Of a stretch of 64,000 nt of DNA, positions 10,855-23,700 are shown piece by piece; the first letter of the stretch is position 1, and each line of letters starts with the position of its first letter. The DNA comes from Bolinopsis microptera (taxonomy: Eukaryota > Ctenophora > Tentaculata > Lobata > Bolinopsidae), in contig NC_087075.1 in NCBI RefSeq assembly GCF_026151205.1, forward strand, positions 3,568,359 to 3,632,358, read 5' to 3'. A program made the translations under genes and the position numbers. Under the pieces are notes generated by a model that was given only the letters and a program-made list of their open reading frames with translations, was not told the origin of the DNA and did not search any database.

Positions 10855-13378
10855 GGGATATTTAGAACTGGGAGCATTTTGTACCCCAAATACGTTTGGT
10901 GTCGACACAACGTTCTATTTCTATGTTCTAGTGGACGGAGTAATACACCTATAATTACGCACTTTTTCTTTTTTTTTAATGTAAAATTTGGAAAAATATC
11001 ACCCGGCCCCTCTAAGGCAAAAATAAAAATCATAACTTTGTATGAGATCTCATAACTCTCACAGCATTATGATCTTAATCTACGCTTCGGCTTATTATCA
11101 TTATATAATAATTATTATAATATAATTAATATAAATAATCATTGTAATATAATAATCACAAATGCAGATAATTCGATGGAATGTCCATTACCGTGTTTGT
11201 TTATAGAAATCTAACCTAGATCTTAGCTTAGTCAATTCCGTCACAAGATCAGGACCGAGCCAAAAGAGGCCTTTTTTATCAATTCAATGTCGATACCGCT
11301 ATGGTTATAACTACATATATTATAAAGGCACAAATATAAAGAATGTCCGTCACTTTACTGTTCATTTTATGAATAAATTTATTATGAAAAATAAATTTAT
11401 TATGAAAAGCACGGTATTGCTTAGCACAAAAAAGTACACGGCTTATATAGGCCTTGGAAACAAACTAATCATTGGTAGCTGTGATGGGCTCCTCGTGCAG
11501 AAATGCATGTATAATATCTTCCTCCTTGCGTGCTGACACTTGTGTGAGCTCGGAGAAGCATCATGAGCGGGCGTTGCCAGGTAACTGGCTATCCCGCGAA
11601 TGGAAGTATACATACGACCGCCCACGTGCAAATCAAATGAAATATTAATAGGAAGTTGCATAGTAACTATGGTAACGAGGGTTATTAGTATTACACGCAC
11701 GTGCACGTGCAATGATTGTTTAAACGTAATTTTGATCGGTTTTGTTGATATTACGCTGTGTTTAGTGCGAGCGACTTTTTTATCGGCTGTATCTTCGGTT
11801 GTGTAAAATATTTTTAACGCGATTTAAACTTACTAACAAAAAATACTATTAGCTTCCTTCTTGTGACCACGGGTTTTCTAGTTAGTTTATAAACTAAAAA
11901 TAAATGTGTTATTTTTCAGACAGTAAATATGTAGAAATATTGAAATATCGAGCAGACAGCAAATAAAAGGCAGACCTGCTCACAGTCCTATTATAAAACA
12001 AAAATATCGACAACTCTAAACACAGTCAAACATATGCAATATATATCTTGAATTGAATATTTTACTGGAAAATTATGCACCATACAACGTGAAATCCAAT
12101 TTTTTCCCGATCCATGACTCAAAGGTGCCGAAGGCACAAAAGAGTCAAAGACAAGGGTTAGCGATCGAGGTTTTTTAAAATATGGTAGCTTTGCGACCGT
12201 ACCTGCGAGTGTGCGACCGAACGTGCCTGCGAGCACTGTTATCGCCCACGTGAGTCGTGACTACCTGCGCAAAGTTATTTTGCGTGATAATCTGAATTAT
12301 ATTTATATAATTGTTTGCGCGCGCGCGGCGCTGAACCAACCAAGTACATTATTAATTTCATCATGTACGTATCCCACTAGGCACTAATTGATAGCATATT
12401 ATTATTATTTTGAGTTAGTATTACTATTTTGCACAGATCCGTGTCAGGATGCATAAACAATAAACATATGGTTACATAGAAGTATACACGATTTTCAAAT
12501 TCAATAGTATAGAATTATATTAACTGGGCGGTGCTCGGCAGTCGGCATGTCACTTCACCATATTTGCATGTTTATATGAACAGTAAAGACTGGGCCGTCC
12601 CCAGGTTGTATGGAATATGATAAATACGCTATCACGGATCAGGAAATTGAGCGGCCATCCACAAAAGAAAAGCGGCCGCATTTCTTGTTGCTTTCGCAAA
12701 TTCAACGAATTGTTATCTCGTGCTTCGTTTCTAAAACTCTACCATGATAATACATGTAAAAGATCTGTAGTGTTGTAATTAGTTTAAAAACTTGACGGAT
12801 GTTACTCGTCTAAATTTCTTCGAAGTAGCGCGCGCCGCTTTCTTCTCGAAATGTTGGCCCGACGGCAAGTGCTACGAAGTAGCGCGCGCCGGGCCAGATC
12901 ATTAACAATGGTCAATTTAAAAACTAAATCTATTACATTTATCAAGGTGATACTGTATGAAACTAGTCTTACTTATAATTCAGAGAATTCTATTTGTACA
13001 ATGTTTGTACGAACGCCCACGTGCAAATTAGGTAAAAAGCAAAAGGTTGCAAAGTAACCATGGTAACGATTAAATTGAGATTTTCTTGACAATTTGGGAC
13101 CTAGGAAGTGGATTCATTCGTTTTTGTCTTAGTTCAGAACAAGATTATAATTGGCACTTGCTCAGTGCCTCTCTCTAACTCAAAACCCAATCAAATTCAA
13201 GAGTATCAAGACATGAACTACCTACGTATTACTGTATTATAAATCTAGACGGTTACCTTGTGCTCATTCGACTAGCCGATGATTTTTAATATTGTTTTCT
13301 CCCACAAGATGAAATGATTGAAGAAATGCAGCACTGTTCCAGTTTTACGTATCATTTGTAAATAACTCTTTGCTCAAC
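10855..13378. repeat. Gene-free, repeat-derived stretch
   Basis: No supportable gene. Two related segments contain ACGACCGCCCACGTGCAAAT-type sequence followed by a GTAACTATGGTAACGA-type word (about 11610-11680 and 13010-13075), and a reverse copy of the first word lies near 40715. A unit with GTAGCGCGCGCC repeated twice lies at about 12790-12905 and recurs at about 18618-18735. A hairpin GGTGCC-GAA-GGCAC sits near 12130. Confidence 0.5.
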
Positions 13379-13497
13379 AGGGCCGGTTTATGTACTCTGA
13401 GACGACGAAGTTTACTCCGGTCCGAGCACTTCTGATCCTGTACTCAACAATAACCTCTCCTCATTGGTGGAACGCCTCGTACAGGGAGCTGTCCACT
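13379..13497 (+). CDS. Possible isolated coding exon, unknown protein
   Basis: After the acceptor-like TTTGCTCAACAG, an open frame reads GRFMYSETTKFTPVRALLIL and then YSTITSPHWWNASYRELST, ending at a GT donor in phase 1. Composition looks protein-like, with clustered Trp, Tyr and hydrophobics and none of the poly-Lys/Asn of the surrounding AT-rich ORFs. A following AG-bounded piece (from about 13535) would give a short tail LSETDSF and a stop, but only after a very short intron. I do not recognise the family and found no partner exon nearby, so it may be part of a large-intron gene or a relic. Confidence 0.35.
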
Positions 13498-16400
13498 GGT
13501 AGTGTGTCTCTTTACTTTTTGAATTTTCATTCTAGGCCTCTCGGAAACGGACTCCTTTTGAACTGAGACGTATTTTGAAAACCGAGATTTTGTAAAATAC
13601 AAAATACCAAACTAATAAACCTGATTTCCTTGCTGAATATTGAATAATCCGTAAACTTCAGATGAAGGTTTACTAAAGATTTTCTGACAGTTTTCAAACT
13701 TTTCACTACATTCGGGGATACTGGCTAGGACTGTTGCAGGAAAAGTTTCACAAATACCAAGATCGAAGATGCCAAGGTATGAATCTGTCAATGCTCGAGA
13801 AAACTTAGGTATTCTTTTCAATCTATATAATGCTGTTCTATCGGAATATTTAATGGCGGATTTATTATTTATCCTTTATTTTGTCGGACAAGGAAATAAC
13901 ATAGAAGACCAGAAGTTAAGTTTTCAGTATTCTCAAACCTGGATCTTATTGACAAGACAACTTTTTAAGGGATGGGCTTCTTGGATCAAACCTCTGGATA
14001 TTCTAGACAGGTTTTATTTCAGTATACGTGTGATGGTTTTCATCTGTAAAGACATTGATATCTTTATCAGGAAACTATTAGTGTTAGAATTGAGGAAGTC
14101 TTTTCATTGCGCTGTTTTCATTGTTTGGCAGGCTCGATTTTAATTTTCGTGTGGCCGATATACATGCCATGTTGGCAGCAGGCAGTGTAATACTAATCTG
14201 AAAGTGACTAACCTGGCACTACAGAGTGAGCAAACTAACCTGGCTCATATTGCTGGTTTGAAACACAGTGAGGCTCCTCTAGACCCACTGGAATTCGCTG
14301 CTGAAACACACAAAACACTGTTATCCCCCACTAGAACAGATCCCACCCGCACTTCAGAGACACTGCAGTGCTGGAGGCAACAGGAAACGGGAGCTGTAAC
14401 TCATGAGACTCCACTTTTCTGGTAATCCAACACAGTTCTTGTCACCTGACAATGTTAACAGGCTCTCATTGCTGAAACGCTGTTATACAGGCTCTTATTT
14501 GCTGAACGCAATGTTTTAACAACACTTTTAACCTATTGAGTTATACTCACATTTGGTTTTCGCAAAAAATATTGCATTGTGAGGTAACAAATTAATCATG
14601 TGTGTAAATTGTTAATACAGGAAAAAGAATGCCTTACCAACGGACCTTCATATACGGTTTTCCAATAAGCTCGTGCTTCCCCCCCTAAATAAATATACAA
14701 TGCGGACATCCAACGAGAGTTTTACTTCACCACGTCTCCCCCTTTTCCCTCACCAACACTAGTCTTAGCTGCTCCACATGGTCACAGTATACTCTAAGCT
14801 AGCTTCGTCTTTAGTTACCTTCCACACTGTTCCTCCCTCCCTTTTACTTCTTGCGTTAAAACCTCATTTTTCTATCATGGGCCAATTTGTAGAGTGACGT
14901 ATTCCTTGAAGAGGAAGTCTTTATAACGGTTATATGGCCCAATGTTCGGTGAAAAGAGCAAGATTAAGGCTTCCTAAGGGATTCGAAAAACGTTGAGTCG
15001 AGTTTTAATCAGCAGTGGATTTGTCTCAAAGATCGAGTTTATCACTCGTTAACCCTACTCTGTGCCAAACTGGAAGATATCAAAGTTATATATCGCGTGA
15101 TATCGCGTTTAAAACAATTTTTAAAGAATTTCCGAGAATTACAGCAATACGTGCCACGTCCATGGTGCTACCATATTGTAAATGTTATGATGTTTTGAAA
15201 TAATGATTAACAGTAATAAAATGCTAAATCAGGTCCGATTTCCTTAGATGAAGCTGAAGGATTGAACTGTAAAATTTTCGATTATCAGTTGTAAGAAGAA
15301 CACACCGGCTGCTAAAATGGGTGAAAACTGATAGAAAAGCTTATAGAGGACCCCGACAACAGCACTAAGATAATGAGTATTGGAAACAATAGACAGTATC
15401 ACATTTGTACTGACGAAGAAGAAAACCTCCTCCCGATACCTTGTGGTATCTGACCAAAACACCTATCAAATACAGCATACTTACTGTACGAACATTACTT
15501 ACGTTTCTTCCTGCATATTTTGTATGTTTTGCACTTCAAAATCTTATATTTTATAAACACAATAACTTTTGTTTTTCCTTGATATTCACTCTGGCTCCGA
15601 AGATAATTTATATAAATTGTTTCAGCTACACCCAGTAGAACTTGCCCAGGCAGATTACTTTAATTGAACAACAGCTGTTTGCTAAAATAGACTATTTGAT
15701 ATCATAGGTGAGTTATCTTTGAATTTACCTTCGTTACTATAAGTTATCTATAGTACAACTGTAGACCATCACATCCAGAGGTTCTTCTCATATCTTCCCT
15801 GTTTCCTCTGTGCCCCTTGCTAATAATAGATTATTGTAGTATATTATCAATTTACACATGTTACCTTCGTTATAAACGAGCCACGATATTTCAGTAATGA
15901 AGGTGAAGCAGTATCCAAACTGCGAGAATTCCCAAGACAGATACAGTTGTGTATAAGACTATCAATTGTTGAGAGAGAAACTTAGAAGGAGCGCTCAAGC
16001 AATGTTTAAGAAATAAGTTCACTTCTGAAAGTAGAGTTAAAAGTTGCGAGCAATGATGATATTTTCATTGAATAAATTAATAACATTATTTAAATCCACC
16101 AGTAACTGCGTTTTTGTGAACTGTTGTTTTTGTCTAATACTTTAAACTTCTCAGTCCACTTCAAGTATCCTGTACTATAGTGGACTGATGCTGTGTACAA
16201 CGTTCAACAAGTGCGGAACTGTACAGACGGAGCATTCGATGCGGCAGTTGTATGTTAAAATTCAAGGATAAGCTGTCAAAGGTAAGCTGAATTAATTGGT
16301 TTCAAATGGGGGAACTTGGCGGTTACATGTGTATTGTTACATCCTGTGGTAAACCGGAAACAGCAAAGCTGTAGAAAACTAAATTACCAACAAGGTGATA

Positions 16401-16887
16401 AACAGAGGCAGTTTTGAAAAGTGTGCTTTCGTTTTTAAGGAAAGAAAACGTGTTGTGGGGAAATTTATGACATTTATTTGCTTTCATAACGGTAAAAGGA
16501 TAATAATTAATTATGGACAACCGCTTTTATTAGGACGCCCCGTAAATCTTGAAAAAAAGGAACAGTTACTAACTTTGTGGTACCTATGTTATTAGTACAA
16601 TTAAAAGCCCTCAATAAATATCTAAAAATCTACTGTTTCAGATCGAAGACCTCCCCAAGAATAATTACGAAGGATTACTGAACAACCATATTATCAGAAA
16701 CTTCCCATCTATACCACTAATGGTTATTTTTATACTAATTACTTTAATTAGAGACTGCAGAATATTGTCTATAAAAAGTTCGTGTCGAGTTTTCAGCCGC
16801 ACATAAATCAAAATACATGTTAATTATAACTAGCCTTATATCGGTTAATTTAGTTAAGGTGGTTTTACGGTTGATTAGATTTTGCAG
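13498..16887. other. Stretch without a recognised gene
   Basis: ORFs at 13769-14143 (+), 13612-13821 (-) and 14204-14425 (+) are open by length but have no recognisable motif, and their predicted proteins overlap on opposite strands. An AG-bounded open stretch IEDLPKNNYEGLLNNHIIRN lies at about 16642 but does not share phase with the exon at 16888. Nothing else stands out. Confidence 0.3.
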
Positions 16888-17204
16888 ATCTGGCTAACAA
16901 GGCATACTTCATTAACCGCAACAATCACAGACCCTGTATTTTGAGTCGTGTTATTTATAATTTTCTCATTTTACGAAGGCACAATTCTATCAGGAAGCGA
17001 AAATTGACTCAATTAAATCAACTCGTGTCAGAATCGTACAATCGGTTTGTTAAAGAATTCCATCTGAGTTTTGGGAATGTAGAGGAAGTGAACTTTGAAG
17101 CATGTCTGAAAATTCTGACAAGGTTTGAAAACCACACGTTTATTACAGAAGCGGGCATTTTAACATTACCTGCCAGGAATCTATCACGGTACGAGGTTAT
17201 CTGA
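16888..17204 (+). CDS. Possible terminal coding exon, unknown protein
   Basis: A good acceptor (GATTAGATTTTGCAG) is followed by 105 codons open to TGA at 17204. The translation starts LANKAYFINRNNHRPCILSR and includes LNQLVSESYNRFVKEFHLSF and LKILTRFENHTFITEAG. The middle has the look of a small helical or winged-helix fold such as those at the end of ORC/Cdc6-like proteins, but this is weak and I do not name a family. No upstream exon with matching phase was found. It could be a chance ORF. Confidence 0.3.
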
Positions 17205-18910
17205 AGTTTTTTCTAATTTTACCGTATTTCCAACTTATTAAAAGAACTGGAAGATCATATTTCTAATATTGCACGCGAAACTTTTTGTTAAACATAGAAT
17301 GGAGTTTAAGAAAATGGGTAAATTTTACAGGTTACAGTTTACTGACCCACACTAACATTCTTAAATCAACACAAATATCTGCGCCAAATCTGTATGGAAA
17401 CAATATTTGGAAGTTGAATTACTTACAAAAAGGCATCTTGATAAGATTGCTTCAGTAAAGGTAGAAGAGGTAAAAATGTACTTTAATGAACAACCCCATT
17501 TTCTTGATTTTCAAAACAGCCCAAGTAGACATTAAAATGATTCCTACTAGTCCAACTTTTCCAGGGGTTCTTGCTTGAAAGTGTGCCCTTTACGAGCGTA
17601 AAACAAGAAACGAGTTTCTCTCTGATCTCTATGATAAGAGTCTTACGGTGAACCCCTTTAATGGTCCACCTTCTTTCTTTAAGAGAGTTACTGATACGAT
17701 CTGTCCTGGGACCCAGACGAGGTTGTGAGGAATTTGTTGTAACAGAACTTGTAATGTTAACGTCATAATCCATTGATTTCGTGTCAAATCAAGTCTATTG
17801 TACGGTTCTTGCTTTAGTCAATCTAAACTAACAATTTTAGTTTTGTTTGTAAGATCTGGTAGGAAATTAAAATTATCTCCATTGATGACAAGTTAGAAAG
17901 TTAGCTCCTTCCTTCCTGCTCCCTGTCTGACTCTGTAAAAGAGACTTACACCTCTCAATCAACGCTTATTATTGACTTTATTCCGTCACACTTGAGCAAA
18001 ACTCTTCATGTGTAATGTATTATGTGAAGCAAAATCACTTTTATCCGTAGTGACTGTGAAACATGTCGGTTTCCCCTCCAAAGGGGGGTACCCCGGTAAA
18101 ATTATTTATCATTTGGCCCCTCCCTATTTAACCCTCCATCACAGTTTTCCAACAATTCGAGTCCACCGACATGATACACAAATATTTATCACACGTCGTG
18201 TAACTTTGCATGGATCCAACGGATGGTAAATAAAAATCGGTAACGCTATTTCAATATTTATGTTATGGAGGTCAGGCAATGTTGTATGTAATGATACATA
18301 AAACACGACAGTTAACAGTCTGTGTATTCAGTGATGCAGATTATTACCATCTATACTGTAATATAAATCAGATGTCACTTGAACAGATACATAAGTTTTT
18401 AGTTTTGAGTTTATAAGCAGCCTTTCCAACAGCCTAGCCTTGACAAGTTGTGTTTTATCCAACTAAATTCTTAGGCACCACGTAAGCACTTTACAAGTAT
18501 TAATTAACCATGTGGTCAAGATAAATGACTAATGGTGATTGTATCGATTTTGTAATAAATGACAACCAAATATGATTAAAACTATGTTTTTTATTTTTTG
18601 CATTGGGTTAATATAATGTTGACGGATGTTACTCATCTAAATTTTTTCGAAGTAGCGCGCGCTGCTTTCTTCTCGAAATGGAAAGTACTTCAAAGTAGCG
18701 CGCGCCAGTCTAGTCTATTAACAATAGACAAATATAACATGCAATATAATGTTGCAGAATGTCTGTTAACGACGAAAAATTTGTAAAATATTCATTGAAA
18801 AAGTACAAATCAGTCATGCTGTACATTTTGTACTTAATTAAGTACAAAATGTGCAGGTCCTAAATAATGATAATTTAAATTGTAAATGTTAGTTTTAACA
18901 TTAAATATGT
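17205..18910. other. Stretch without a recognised gene
   Basis: Short ORFs only; the longest (17483-17773, minus, 96 codons) has no motif or splice context I can support. A repeat unit with two GTAGCGCGCGCC/GTAGCGCGCGCT words lies at about 18618-18735 and matches about 12790-12905. A palindrome around TACTTAATTAAGTA lies near 18833. Confidence 0.4.
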
Positions 18911-19190
18911 TTGTATCACGTGGTGACCCCCACGGTCGCTTCACTATATAGCTTCTAGTCTTCGACGCTACAGGGGGAGCCGCGCACTTCGTGCGCGGCG
19001 GGTCATACAACGTATGACAAAAATATGTAACAGCCTTAAGGCTGTTACATATTTTTGTCATACGTTGTATGAACAGCCTTAAGGCTGTTACATATTTTTG
19101 TCATACGTTGTATGACCCGCCGCGCACGAAGTGCGCGGCTCCCCCTGTAGCGTCGAAGAAGCTATATAGTAGTATAGTGAAGCGACCGTT
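18911..19190. repeat. Multi-hairpin repeat, inverted pair
   Basis: A unit beginning TTGTATCACGTGGTGACCCC and running to about 19037 is followed by its inverted copy (about 19082-19190). At the junction 19003-19072 is a perfect 70-bp palindrome without spacer, and a second palindrome AACAGCCTTAAGGCTGTT follows at once. Each unit contains small hairpins of its own, for example GCCGCGCAC-TTC-GTGCGCGGC and CATAC-AAC-GTATG. The short ORFs in the arms arise from the palindromes. Confidence 0.85.
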
Positions 19191-19537
19191 TTTACCTATT
19201 TTGTTTTTAACCTATTTTCTTTTTAACAGCCGTGCTGCGTGCATTCGGCCATTAAAATAGCATTAAGGTTTTCATTTTGATTACAATATAACATTGAACA
19301 TGCAAATGCCAAATAGCTGGCTATTATAATTAGCAGGTTAACAGCAAGTCGAAATTGAAATTTAATTCATTAATTTTCCTAAACGTTTTATTATTATGTT
19401 AAACTTTACTTATTTGGCCGATTCTTAGCTTTTTTAATTATTAAAAAACGTTCTAGTTGTTGTCTTATGCTACACGTGCGCTGTGAGCCCAATGTGCACA
19501 AGTGCGCGTCTATATCTTGGCTTTTGCCAAAATATAT

Positions 19538-19659
19538 TTGTATCACGTGGTGACCCCCACGGTCGCTTCACTATAGTGAAGTGTATCGTCTTCGACGATA
19601 CAGGGGGAGCCGCGCACTTCGTGCGCGGCGGGTCATACAACATATGACAAAAATATATG
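19538..19659. repeat. Multi-hairpin repeat, single copy
   Basis: This is a third copy in the same orientation as 18911, starting TTGTATCACGTGGTGACCCC. Here the hairpins are cleanest and follow one another: CTTCACTATAGTGAAG (palindrome), GTATCGTC-TTC-GACGATAC, GCCGCGCAC-TTC-GTGCGCGGC, then CATAC-AAC-ATATG. Two stems share the loop TTC. Compared with copy 1, both sides of a stem have changed in the first two hairpins. Confidence 0.85.
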
Positions 19660-20771
19660 TATTTAATAAATTAATGAAATGAGCTGATTGGATTGCGACA
19701 AAATTGTTGTAGATTTCAATTCAGGTTTACAGTTCACCAAAACGTGCGCCGGGAATTGTACTCGTCGACGGTTTTTGAAATAAGTATTTTACAAATATCA
19801 CCTGTTAAACATTTAAATAAACAAATTAATAAAAATGTGGCGGACTGAGATCAAGCTAAACGCCACCCATCATAATTTTATAGCATGAAATTCATAGCGA
19901 ATGAATTAGTTATATCGCTAAGTTAATTCAGTAGGATGAAAAAAAATAAATGTTTTAATTACATGATTAATGCGTAAAATTTGGTACAATGTTTGTTTCA
20001 TCATCCATTTGTTTTTTAATTTTAAAATGACAAAAGAAAAAATGGTATTCAAGTGCTGTTTTTAAAATTGTTCTTTAGATTGTACGTTAAAACAACTTAT
20101 ATATACCTTTACACTTTACTTAACTTGGGGACTCCAGGCTATTTGTATTATATTTATGTTCATAATCATAGAGATTTGACGGAATGACAGGCTGAGCGCC
20201 GCCCAGTAAATATTGTTAGACTTAGCAGAATACTAATCATTATATTATATATTCATAGCATGAGAACCGGTTGAAGTTTGTAGAAAGAAGATTTATGTTA
20301 TTGTAGAGTATCAACCTGTACGTATTCCTTTAAACTATATATTTACAATGATCTATATACTACTATATATTTACAATGGATAATTGGAACTTGATATAAC
20401 TATTTGAGTTTATATTATTGGTGTAATAAATCCTATTTATTACAGGTTCTGTTTCTATTTCAAACCCAGCGAGTTTCTCTTGTAAACAACTCAAGTCCTG
20501 TGAACACACATATTAACAAATATACCTGTAGTCGAGTTTGATGTATACTCAAGCATTGAGACAAACTGTTGTCACCGTCGTGTGATTTCCTACCATTTCG
20601 AGAATCAAAAAAGAACTGTATTGAATGAGACAAGAACAAATATTTAAAAACGCATGTATAATATTTTATACCATTGATTTTGCATTTCATTCACAAAAGA
20701 ATTTCATCGTAAAATATATATTGTATTAGCCTAAATAGTGTTCTCCGTTTTGCAAAAGTCCCTCAGCCATT
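19660..20771. other. Stretch without a gene, dispersed repeat end
   Basis: GACGGAATGACAGGCTGAGC followed by GCCGCCCAGTAA lies at about 20178-20209. The same end sequence is found at 1-27 and at about 9608-9640, preceded in two of the three by a CCAGGCTATT word. This marks the end of a dispersed element I cannot classify. There is no coding signal. Confidence 0.45.
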
Positions 20772-23700
20772 TCAAGATGAAGATTGGGGGAAATTATTTG
20801 AGGCATCATCCATTTCTTTGTAACTGACATTGGGCGAAGCTTCCTCCGTTAGTCTTGATACCTCTAAAGTTCCTGAAGTTGAAAATGTCATCGCATCTTG
20901 AACTTGAGTTTAACATTTAATCTTTCAGGTAATAACTGTTAAGCCATGCTCATTTGCATATCGATTTGTTAAATTTTTAGCTTTGAAAATAGTGTGTTCG
21001 AAGAAGATTGGCATAATCATGAACTTACTTGCTGAACATGTGGCACCTGTCCAACCAGGATTACAGCGGCAGTATGGGTGCCCGTTTTCAGTAACACATC
21101 CTCCATAAGCACAGCTTAAGTCACTACACCGGTCGACTGAAAGAGAGTTGTACCACAACACAAACAAATTTATTTGGAACTAAATCCTTAATTTTGTATA
21201 TGGTACTAGTCTAATATTGAACTGCAAGACATTTCCTTCAACCTCATCCCCCAGAAGACGAGCTTTGAGGTCTCCTAGATTTGTTTATGTACATTTTGTT
21301 TATGTAAATCTGTACTATTTTATATTGTATACAATTTTACGGACGAAATGGTCCCAGGGGGGACTCCCAACCCACCGCTTCGGCGGGTAGTTGATGCACC
21401 GTTCATAAGCAAGAGCCACTTTGGTCTACTTGCTGTGAGGTGTCTCAGCTACATGGGTCCCACCCCCCCCCCCCCTTTTTTCCCCCCCTTTTCTCCTAAT
21501 ATTGAATTTTCTTAAAACTAAATGTCAAGATCATAGAACCTATGAAAAGTGTGTGCTTTCACTTAATTAGGCAGTTATTAAGCTTATTACTCACAGCTGT
21601 CACAGTGGTCTCCTGTCCAGCCCGGCTCGCACAAGCACTGTATAGTGTGTCCTATCAGTTTACATTGTCCATGTTTACAGGGATATAATGCACAGGGGTG
21701 TTTCTCCATGCAATCATCTCCTAGAATAATATTTTAGGCATATAAAATTTTAAGTTTGATAACCATAACAATAAGTTGTATACTTTAAGCTAGTTTGGAC
21801 GATATTGCATTGAAATATGATATTTCCTATTAACGAATTTATCAACTTTTCAATATTTCATCTCGTAGTCCTAACAAGAAAATATTCTTTGTGACCTACC
21901 AGTCCATCCATGATGGCAGTGACACTGCCCTGTGGTAAAATTACAAATACCATTCTTACATTTTGAGCAGTGGTTTTCTGAAAAGTATTTGCACTGTCAA
22001 ATTTGACTGAAAAAGGACCTGAACTTGTTTTTAGTAAAATACGATTTTTTTAAAGTAAAATAAAATAAATAAAAAATAAAATGTTGATATCTAACTTTTT
22101 AAAATGCTTACTTCTATTTCAATTAGTGTGACATGTTAGAAATGCTTACTTCCATTACAGGCAGGTCCAGTCCAGCCCACGTCACAAATGCACTTAGGTC
22201 TGCCTTTGTCTTCAATGCATCGTCCATGTACACAAGGGGAGTGCTGCCGACAAGCTTGCTCTGAAATGAGGACCTTTTTGTTATTGTGATCCTCCAAGTT
22301 GTGGATTTTATCTTCAAAACTGCATTAAGGGTCAAGATAAAATGAGAATTGTTCCGGTATTTCGTTGAAGGCGAGGCAAAAAGACACCATCTTATGTTAT
22401 AACTTCACAATTACCTATTTGGCAGAATGTTCCATGATATCCATCCTCGCACTCACAGGTTGGGTAGTTGTTGGATAAAACACACTGTCCATGTTGACAA
22501 GGGTGTCTGGCACACATGTCTTCTGTTAAGAATGAGAGACAGTTTAAATATATTCAATATTAAAGCGTAAGACTAATTGTATGTATTAGTGCTTTTTGTT
22601 GAGAAATGAGACATAACCTTGTAATTCCATCCCCCACATTCACTCAATTAAATTATTAATTTATAGTTGTGAAGGAAGTTTACAACTAATATAATACTCT
22701 ATATAAATCTCTTAATAGGAATTAAACGGTTGGAATGACTTACGTTGTTGGCAGTGTTTTCCAGTCCACCCTTTGGTGCAGGAGCAGAGAGGAGATCCTG
22801 ATCGGACAGTACAGCGACCATGTCCACAGTTGAACTCTGCAAGTGGTACGTTATTAATAATTTATCTCGTACACATTACATTGGGCAGCAGAGCCATAAA
22901 TCGTGAATGTGTTACGAGGCCCTAAGAGCTTCAGTACACAACCCGGAGACGCTGAAAGCTCGTTTTATTTCTTTGTTAATCTTAAAGACATAACATCTAA
23001 TGAATTAATTGATGCCAATTATTCAAAATTCAGAAAAGAAGATTTCAAATTTCAATAAACAAAAATAATATTGACAGATAAGCCCCAGATACATTTTGCG
23101 AGGCCCTGGTAATATATTGATAACACACAATTGTATTGTGTGAGCGATTTTCAATTGCGTGCCCTGAAAATCGAACTTCAAATTTATTATCTTCTCCTAC
23201 AGTTTTTGAGCAATCACCCTGAAACTTTCAGGGTATATTCTAAGGATCATTTAAAAGAGATCCTTAAACAGAATGTTGCTATATAGACATTTTAAACATT
23301 TTGATTCGATTTTAAAATTGACAGCCATCAAAAAATCGTCAAAAAATCAGGTCCTAGATTTTCAAACTTTCAGTGATCTTATTCTGAAGTTCAACGATTG
23401 TTTTCTGATAATTTATCTTCGCGACGTCATAAATTCGGGAATTTATCAAGAATAAAGCATTGTTAATGCTCAACTTCCACCATAACTTCAGCGAAACTTT
23501 TTCTCAGATGTGTTTCATTTTTTAGATACCCTTCAGTAATCTTGCCATGTATGGCGGTAGTTTCACGGTAGTTTTGTTAACGATGGAGCGGGGGAAAGTA
23601 TTTATCTTTTTACCGGTGCATTGGTTAAAACATTTACAACCCTAACACGTTCCAACAGAATTCATACTTTGACTGTCTTTACGTAATGCGTGATTTTGTT

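Noticed and set aside
18834-19260. Two ORFs with the shared peptide SLKAVTYFCHTLYDPP
   Set aside because: They are the two arms of the inverted hairpin repeat read in opposite directions.
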